Position numbers and translations under genes: made by a program. Under the pieces are notes generated by a model, which saw nothing but the letters and a program-made list of their open reading frames with translations, searched no databases and had not been told where the DNA came from. Shown one piece after another: positions 60,895 to 64,000 of a stretch of 64,000 nt of DNA (position 1 is the first letter of the stretch; each line of letters begins with the position of its first letter). Location: the NCBI GenBank assembly GCA_036365145.1, contig JAEOAD010000939.1:124001-188000 (forward strand). The letters are read 5' to 3'. This stretch comes from Orientallactaga sibirica (taxonomy: Eukaryota; Chordata; Mammalia; Rodentia; Dipodidae).

Positions 60895-63800
60895 TCTAAA
60901 CTACTTTGTTTAGAAAACAAACATCTTCATTGCCAAACAGTGTACTGTGTGAAATAAGGTAGTTTGGTTCTAGGAATCAGTTGCTATCCTACGAAGAAGG
61001 TTGAGTGCAGCAAGTTCAAACTTTCCCTCTTTGTGTAATCATATAAGATGTACAACTTAGTATTTTCGTCTCATTTCTAAAGTAGTTTGTTTAGAGAACA
61101 AACATCTTCATTGCCGAACACTGTACTGTGTGAAACAAGCTAGTTCGGTTCTAGGAATCAGTTGCTCTCCTACGAAGAAGGTTGAGTACAGTAAGTTCAA
61201 ACTTTCCTTTTTTGTGTAATCTTACAAGATTTACAACTTGGTAGACTGGCCTCATTGCTAAAGTAGTCTGTTTAGAAAACAAATATCTTCATTGCTGAAC
61301 ACTGTACTCTGTGAAATAAGCTAGTTCTGTTGTAGGAATCAGTTGCTTTCCTCCAAAAACTTTAGTGCAGCAAGTTCAAACTTTCGTTGTTTGTATAATG
61401 TAACAAGTTCTACAACTTAGGAGATTCGACTCATTTCCAAAGTAGTTTGTTTAGAAAACAAACATCTTCATTGCCTAACACATACTGTGAAATAAGCTAG
61501 TTCTGTTGTAGGAATCAGTTGCTTGCCTACGAAGAAGGTTGAGTGCAGCAAGTTCAAACGTTCATTGTTTCTGTAATGTTACAAGATGTACAAATTAGTA
61601 GATTTGCCTCATTTCTGAAGTAGTTTGTTTAGAAAAAATACACCTTCATTGCCGAATAATGTGATGAGTGAAATAAGCTAGTTCAGTTCTAGGAATAAGC
61701 GGCTTTGCTGCAAAGAACGTTGAGTGCCCTAAGTTCAAACATGCCTTGTTTGTGTAAACTGACAAGACGTACAACTTCTTGGATTCACCTCATTTCTAAA
61801 GTAGTTTGTTTAGAAAACAAACATCTTCATTGCCAAACACTGTACTGTGTGAAATAAGCTATTTCGCTTCTAGGAATCAGTTGATTTCCTCCGAAGAAGG
61901 TTGAGTGCAGCAAGTTCAAACATTCCTTGTTTGTGTAATCTAACAAGATGTACAAGTTAGTAGCTTGGTTTATTTCTAAAGTTGTTTGTTTAGAAAACAA
62001 ACATCTTCATTGCCGAACACTGTACTGTGTTAAATATGCTATTTCGGTTCTAGAAATCAGTTGCTATCCTACAAAGAAGGTTGAGTGCAGCAAGTTCAAA
62101 CATTCCTAGTTTGTGTAATCTTACAAGATGTACAACTTAGTATATTCTCAGCATTTCTAAAGTAGTTTGTTTAGAAAACAAACATCTTCATTTCTGAACA
62201 CTCTACTGTGTGAAATAACCTAGTTCAGTTCTAGGAATCAGTTGCTTTCCTATGAAGAAGGATGAGTGCAGCACGTTCAAACTTCCCTTGTTTGCATAAT
62301 CTAACAAGATGTACAACTTACAAGTTTTGCCTCATTTCTAAAGTATCTTGTTTAGAAATAGAATATCTTCATTGCCAAATACTGTACTGTGTGAAATAAG
62401 CTATTTCGGTTCTAAGAATCAATTTCTTTCCTAGGAAGAAGGTTGAGTGCAGTAAGTTCAATCTTTCCTTGTTTCTGTAATGTTAGAAGATGTACAACTT
62501 AGTAGATTTCGCCTCATTTCTAAAGTATTTTGTTTCAAAAACAAACATCTTCATTGCCACACACTGTACTATGTGAAATAAGCTATTTCGGTTCTAAGAA
62601 TCAATTTCTTTCCTACGAAGGAGGTTGAGTGCAGCAAGTTCAAACTTTCCTTCTTTGTGTAATCTAACAAGAAATACGAGTAATAGATTCACCTCATTTC
62701 TAAAGTAGGTTGTTTAGAAAACAAACATCCTCATTGCCGAACACTGTACTGTGTGAAATAAGCTAGTTCAGTTCTAGGAATCAGTTCCAATCCTACATAC
62801 ACTGTTGAGTGCAGCAAGTTCAAACTTCCTTGTTTGTGTAATCGTACAAGAAGTACAACTTAGTAGATTTGGCTCATTTCTGAAGTAGTTTGTTTAGAAA
62901 ACAAACATCTTCATTGCTGAACACTGTACTCTGTGAAATAAGCTAATTCGGTTCTATGAATCAGTTGCTTTCCTACAAAAAAGCTTGAGTGCAGCAAGTT
63001 CAAACTTTCCTTGTTTGTATACTGTAACAAGATGTAAAACTTAGTAGATTCGCCTCATTTCCAAAGTAGTTTGTTTAGAAAACAAACATCTTCATTGCCT
63101 AACACTTACTGTGTGAAATAAGCTAGTTTTCTTCTAGAAATTAGTTGCTTTCCTACGATGAACGTTGAGTGCAGCAAGTTCAAACGTTCCTTGTTTATGT
63201 AATGTTACAATGTACAAATTAGTAGATTTGCCTCATTTCTAAAGTATTTTGTTTTGAAAAAAAAAAACACATTCATTGCCAAACAGTGTAATGTTTGAAA
63301 TAAGAGAGTTTGTTTCTAGGAATCAGTTGCTTTTCTACAAAGAAAGTTGAGTGCAGTAAGTTCAAACTTTCCTTGTTTGTGTAATCTAACATGATGTACA
63401 ACTTAGTAGATTCACCTAATTTCTAAAGTAGTTTGTTTAGATAACAAACATCTTCATTGTCGAACAGTGTACTGTGTGAAATAAGCTATTTCGCTTCTAG
63501 GATTCAGTTGTTTTCCTACGAAGAAGGTTGAGTGTAGCAAGTTCAAACTTTCCTTGTTTGTTTAATCTAACAAGATGTACAACTTACAAGTTTCACTTCA
63601 TTTCTAAACTACTTTGTTTAGAAAACAAACATCTTCATTGCCAAATACTGTACTGTGTGAAATAAGCTGGTTCGGTTGTAGGAATCAGTTGCTTTCATAC
63701 AAACCACTTTGAGTGCAGCAACTTCAAACTTTCCTTGTTTGTGTAATGTAACAGGATGTACAACTTAGTAGATTCACCTCATTTCTAAAGTAGTTTGCTT

Positions 63801-64000
63801 AGAAAAAAACACCTTCATAGAAGAAAACACTGTAATGTGTGAAATAAGCTATTTCAGTTCTAGGAGTCAGTTGCTTTCCTACAAAAAAAAGTTGAGTGCA
63901 ATAAGTTCAAACTTGCCCTGTTTTTGTAAACTAACAAGATGTACAACTTAGTAGATTCACCTCATTCTAAAGTAGTTTGTTTAGAAAACGAACATCTTCA
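60895..64000. repeat. Diverged mosaic satellite, region 6, continuing past the window end
   Basis: About 17 monomers of mixed types contain small deletions in the CACTGTACTG block near 61,480 and 63,105, an expanded A run near 63,255 and an irregular CATAGAAGAAAACACTG near 63,818. A type II monomer lies at 63,581. The last bases (GAAAACGAACATCTTCA) are mid-monomer, so the array continues beyond the window. Confidence 0.85.
63581..63650. repeat. Representative type II monomer segment
   Basis: Type II replaces CTTAGTAGATTCGCCTC with CTTACAAGTTTCACTTC and AAAGTAGTTTG with AAACTACTTTG, and the next monomer begins with GCCAAATACTG instead of GCCGAACACTG. These changes travel together across about 70 bp that span the arbitrary monomer boundary, so they mark a real ancestral variant and not independent point changes. 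Other clear examples start near 900, 1,360, 6,585, 7,310, 12,240, 24,500, 42,135 and 46,820. Type II copies are spaced at irregular multiples of the monomer (1, 2, 3, 5, 6 or 10 units in the first 9 kb), so they do not define one window-wide higher-order period. Confidence 0.85.

Larger units (their letters stand above)
1..64000. repeat. 181-bp satellite DNA array filling the window
   Basis: The same unit of about 181 bp recurs from the first to the last base without interruption, giving about 350 monomers. Spacings between successive GTTTGTTTAG motifs are mostly 179-182 bp (for example 26,171 to 26,352 is 181). All monomers lie in the same orientation; I saw no block where the reverse complement (such as CTCAACCTTCTT) becomes the plus-strand sequence. 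Typical monomers differ at perhaps one base in seven to ten, while some multi-monomer blocks are nearly identical. The unit is close to the 150-200 bp class common for centromeric satellites of plants and many animals, which is about one nucleosome plus linker. I infer constitutive heterochromatin, possibly a centromere core or flank. The family name and species are not recognised. Confidence 0.98.

Noticed and set aside
63250..63272. Poly-A run as a retroposon tail.
   Set aside because: The A run replaces the normal AGAAAACAAACA of the dyad at its usual place, with satellite continuing on both sides and no target-site duplication or element body.
1..64000. CRISPR array.
   Set aside because: The repeats are 181 bp, contiguous and similar along their whole length. 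There are no short identical repeats separated by unique spacers and no cas genes.
1..64000. CENP-B box in the monomer.
   Set aside because: The nearest stretch, TTCGGTTCTAGGAATC, lacks the required CGGG half of NTTCGNNNNANNCGGGN. No monomer inspected contains it.
1..64000. RNA polymerase III promoter or tRNA-derived origin (AAGCTAGTTCGG and GGTTCTAGGAATC look faintly like A and B boxes).
   Set aside because: The B-box core GGTTCGA is not met, and the two elements overlap instead of lying 30-60 bp apart. No cloverleaf can be drawn.
1..64000. Primate alpha satellite, or the Arabidopsis 178-bp or maize 180-bp repeat.
   Set aside because: Lengths are similar but the sequence order does not match what I know of those families. 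Shared short words such as GAAGAAGGTTG occur in a different arrangement from the Arabidopsis repeat and are not enough for homology.

Overview
The whole 64-kb window is one uninterrupted tandem array of a eukaryotic satellite DNA. The monomer is about 181 bp (about 37% G+C by hand count of a consensus), so the window holds roughly 350 monomers. All are head to tail in one orientation. I find no protein-coding gene, rRNA, tRNA, transposon, CRISPR array or bacterial-type signal. Every open frame is short (90 codons or fewer) and is satellite read in one of six frames. A monomer class near 180 bp, several thousand bases of higher-order structure, methylation-type CpG decay and the absence of genes suggest (peri)centromeric or other constitutive heterochromatin of a multicellular eukaryote. 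A plant is my first guess from the monomer size class, but no lineage-specific marker is visible and I do not recognise the satellite as a named family.

Monomer anatomy, numbered from the G of GTTTGTTTAG: a perfect dyad GTTTGTTT-AGA-AAACAAAC at 1-19; four CpG positions near 31, 62, 89 and 164; a second dyad AAGTT-CA-AACTT near 109-120; and a third, CTTGTT...AACAAG, near 123-144. The two main 3' forms are type I (CTTAGTAGATTCGCCTC...AAAGTAGTTTG) and type II (CTTACAAGTTTCGCTTC...AAACTACTTTG, normally followed by GCCAAATACTG). The middle has form a (CTTTCCTTGTTTGTG), form b (CATTCCTAGTTAGTG), form c (GCATGTTCCAAC) and form d (TTTCTGTAATGTTA). Forms b, II and c tend to follow one another in that order.

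Layout: 1-15,638 holds two copies of a near-identical block of at least 6.7 kb, offset by 8.91 kb (1-6,724 and 8,911-15,638), separated by 2.2 kb of single-copy-order array that contains a trimer duplication. 15,639-28,500 is a mosaic of diverged monomers, enriched for a variant with a 27-bp internal duplication and containing a 389-bp dimer duplication at 22,840-23,617. 28,500-34,260 is a tandem pair of 2.88-kb (about 16-monomer) units, followed to about 37,200 by a nested 10-monomer (about 1.81 kb) higher-order repeat. Pieces of this family recur at 44,395-45,463 and 47,640-48,340. 45,967-46,893 is repeated at 50,091-51,017. 57,300-60,900 has 2-, 9- and 16-monomer repeats. The rest is irregular mosaic array.

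No genes work together here. The biology on offer is array evolution: segmental duplication, unequal exchange, truncation junctions, CpG decay and inverted-repeat structure in the monomer. One stretch (about 31,190-32,420) carries unusually many small indels exactly at a duplication junction and may be an assembly or polishing defect. All identities and counts are from reading by eye, not from alignment software.
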